Below, in pieces: positions 63,954 to 64,000 of a stretch of DNA of 64,000 nucleotides. Position numbers and translations under genes: made by a program. The stretch is from Bauldia sp. (GTDB lineage Bacteria; Pseudomonadota; Alphaproteobacteria; Rhizobiales; Kaistiaceae): assembly GCA_037200845.1 (NCBI GenBank), contig JBBCGQ010000001.1, positions 1,860,001-1,924,000 on the forward strand. The letters are read 5' to 3'. Every line of letters begins with the position of its first letter. Position 1 is the stretch's first letter. The notes below the pieces were generated by a model, which worked only from the letters and a program-made list of their open reading frames with translations, did not search any database and was not told the DNA's origin.

Positions 63954-64000
63954 GCAGCCCGCTCCACCTTCGGGCGCCGGCGCTGCGCCGTGCGGACGCG
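63950..64000 (-). CDS. 3' end of an upstream prophage gene (start outside window)
   Basis: The frame is open from the window edge to TGA 63950-63952 and ends VRTAQRRRPKVERAA, a basic tail. Overlap with the next ATG indicates a real gene continuing to the right. Confidence 0.5.
   Translation of the reverse strand, partial: RVRTAQRRRPKVERAA

Larger units (their letters stand above)
32481..64000. mobile_element. Mu-like transposable prophage (B3/RcapMu type), tail-side end through early/middle genes; continues past window
   Basis: All genes lie on the minus strand and follow the Mu/B3 late order: Mor-type activator, lysis, DUF2730, DUF3486 small terminase, large terminase, DUF935 portal, gp30-like head protein, I/Z protease-scaffold, gpT capsid, DUF1320, virion morphogenesis protein, tail terminator, DUF2635, tail tube, G/GT, tape measure, tail tip, fibres, methyltransferase. 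A siphovirus-like tail is suggested by the long tape measure and J-like tip, with no contractile sheath. The end sequence begins TGTAGCGCGC. Transposase A/B and repressor are outside. Confidence 0.92.

Noticed and set aside
32481-64000. Gene transfer agent instead of a prophage.
   Set aside because: Some tail and lysis genes resemble GTA genes, but terminase DUF3486, portal DUF935, gpT capsid and Mor activator are Mu-type, and a TG-type end is present.

Overview
The window reads as chromosome of a GC-rich alphaproteobacterium, most likely in the order Hyphomicrobiales (Rhizobiales). The main reasons are a PhyR-NepR-EcfG general stress response locus with an HWE-family histidine kinase, a CUT2 sugar transporter with a single-domain ATPase, dispersed CCCTCCCC-type palindromic repeats, and the rlpA / D,D-carboxypeptidase / tmk / holB / metG / tatD / metallo-hydrolase gene order. 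The species cannot be named from sequence reading alone.

Layout. 1-12 kb: the end of a VapBC-type toxin-antitoxin pair whose toxin lacks two expected catalytic acids, an M20 amidohydrolase, a secreted Cys-rich repeat protein, rimO, an SMP-30 lactonase, a three-gene sugar ABC transporter and an M24 peptidase-like protein. 12-19.7 kb: a stress island built on phyR, nepR and ecfG, surrounded by genes with perfect EcfG-type promoters (GGAAC-N16/17-CGTT). These genes are a DNGRF-repeat protein, a DUF3309 membrane peptide, an iron-permease-like protein, the HWE kinase, and an SDR/udgX pair. 19.7-32.3 kb: a FecR-like protein, tRNA-Ser, rlpA, two membrane proteins, then the housekeeping run carboxypeptidase-tmk-holB-metG-tatD-MBL, a diguanylate cyclase and mazG.

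32.48-64 kb: most of a transposable (Mu-like, B3/RcapMu type) prophage, all genes on the minus strand. Its tail-side end lies inside a host palindromic repeat. Reading with transcription (right to left) it holds regulators including a Mor-type activator, lysis genes, DUF2730, small and large terminase, portal, head-morphogenesis protein, protease/scaffold, capsid, tail tube, a G/GT pair with a GGGAAAC slippery site, tape measure, tail tip, fibres and a terminal adenine methyltransferase. The transposase and immunity genes lie beyond the right edge. A 20-bp dyad occurs three times, ahead of the lysis, head-protease and tail-fibre blocks, and is a candidate late-operon control element.

Sequence quality matters here. 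About 23 single-base frame breaks fall between 12.94 and 22.90 kb, and only one was found in the rest of the window. Many lie in homopolymers and hit otherwise conserved genes, so consensus error is the simplest explanation. Affected genes are annotated across their breaks as one gene each.
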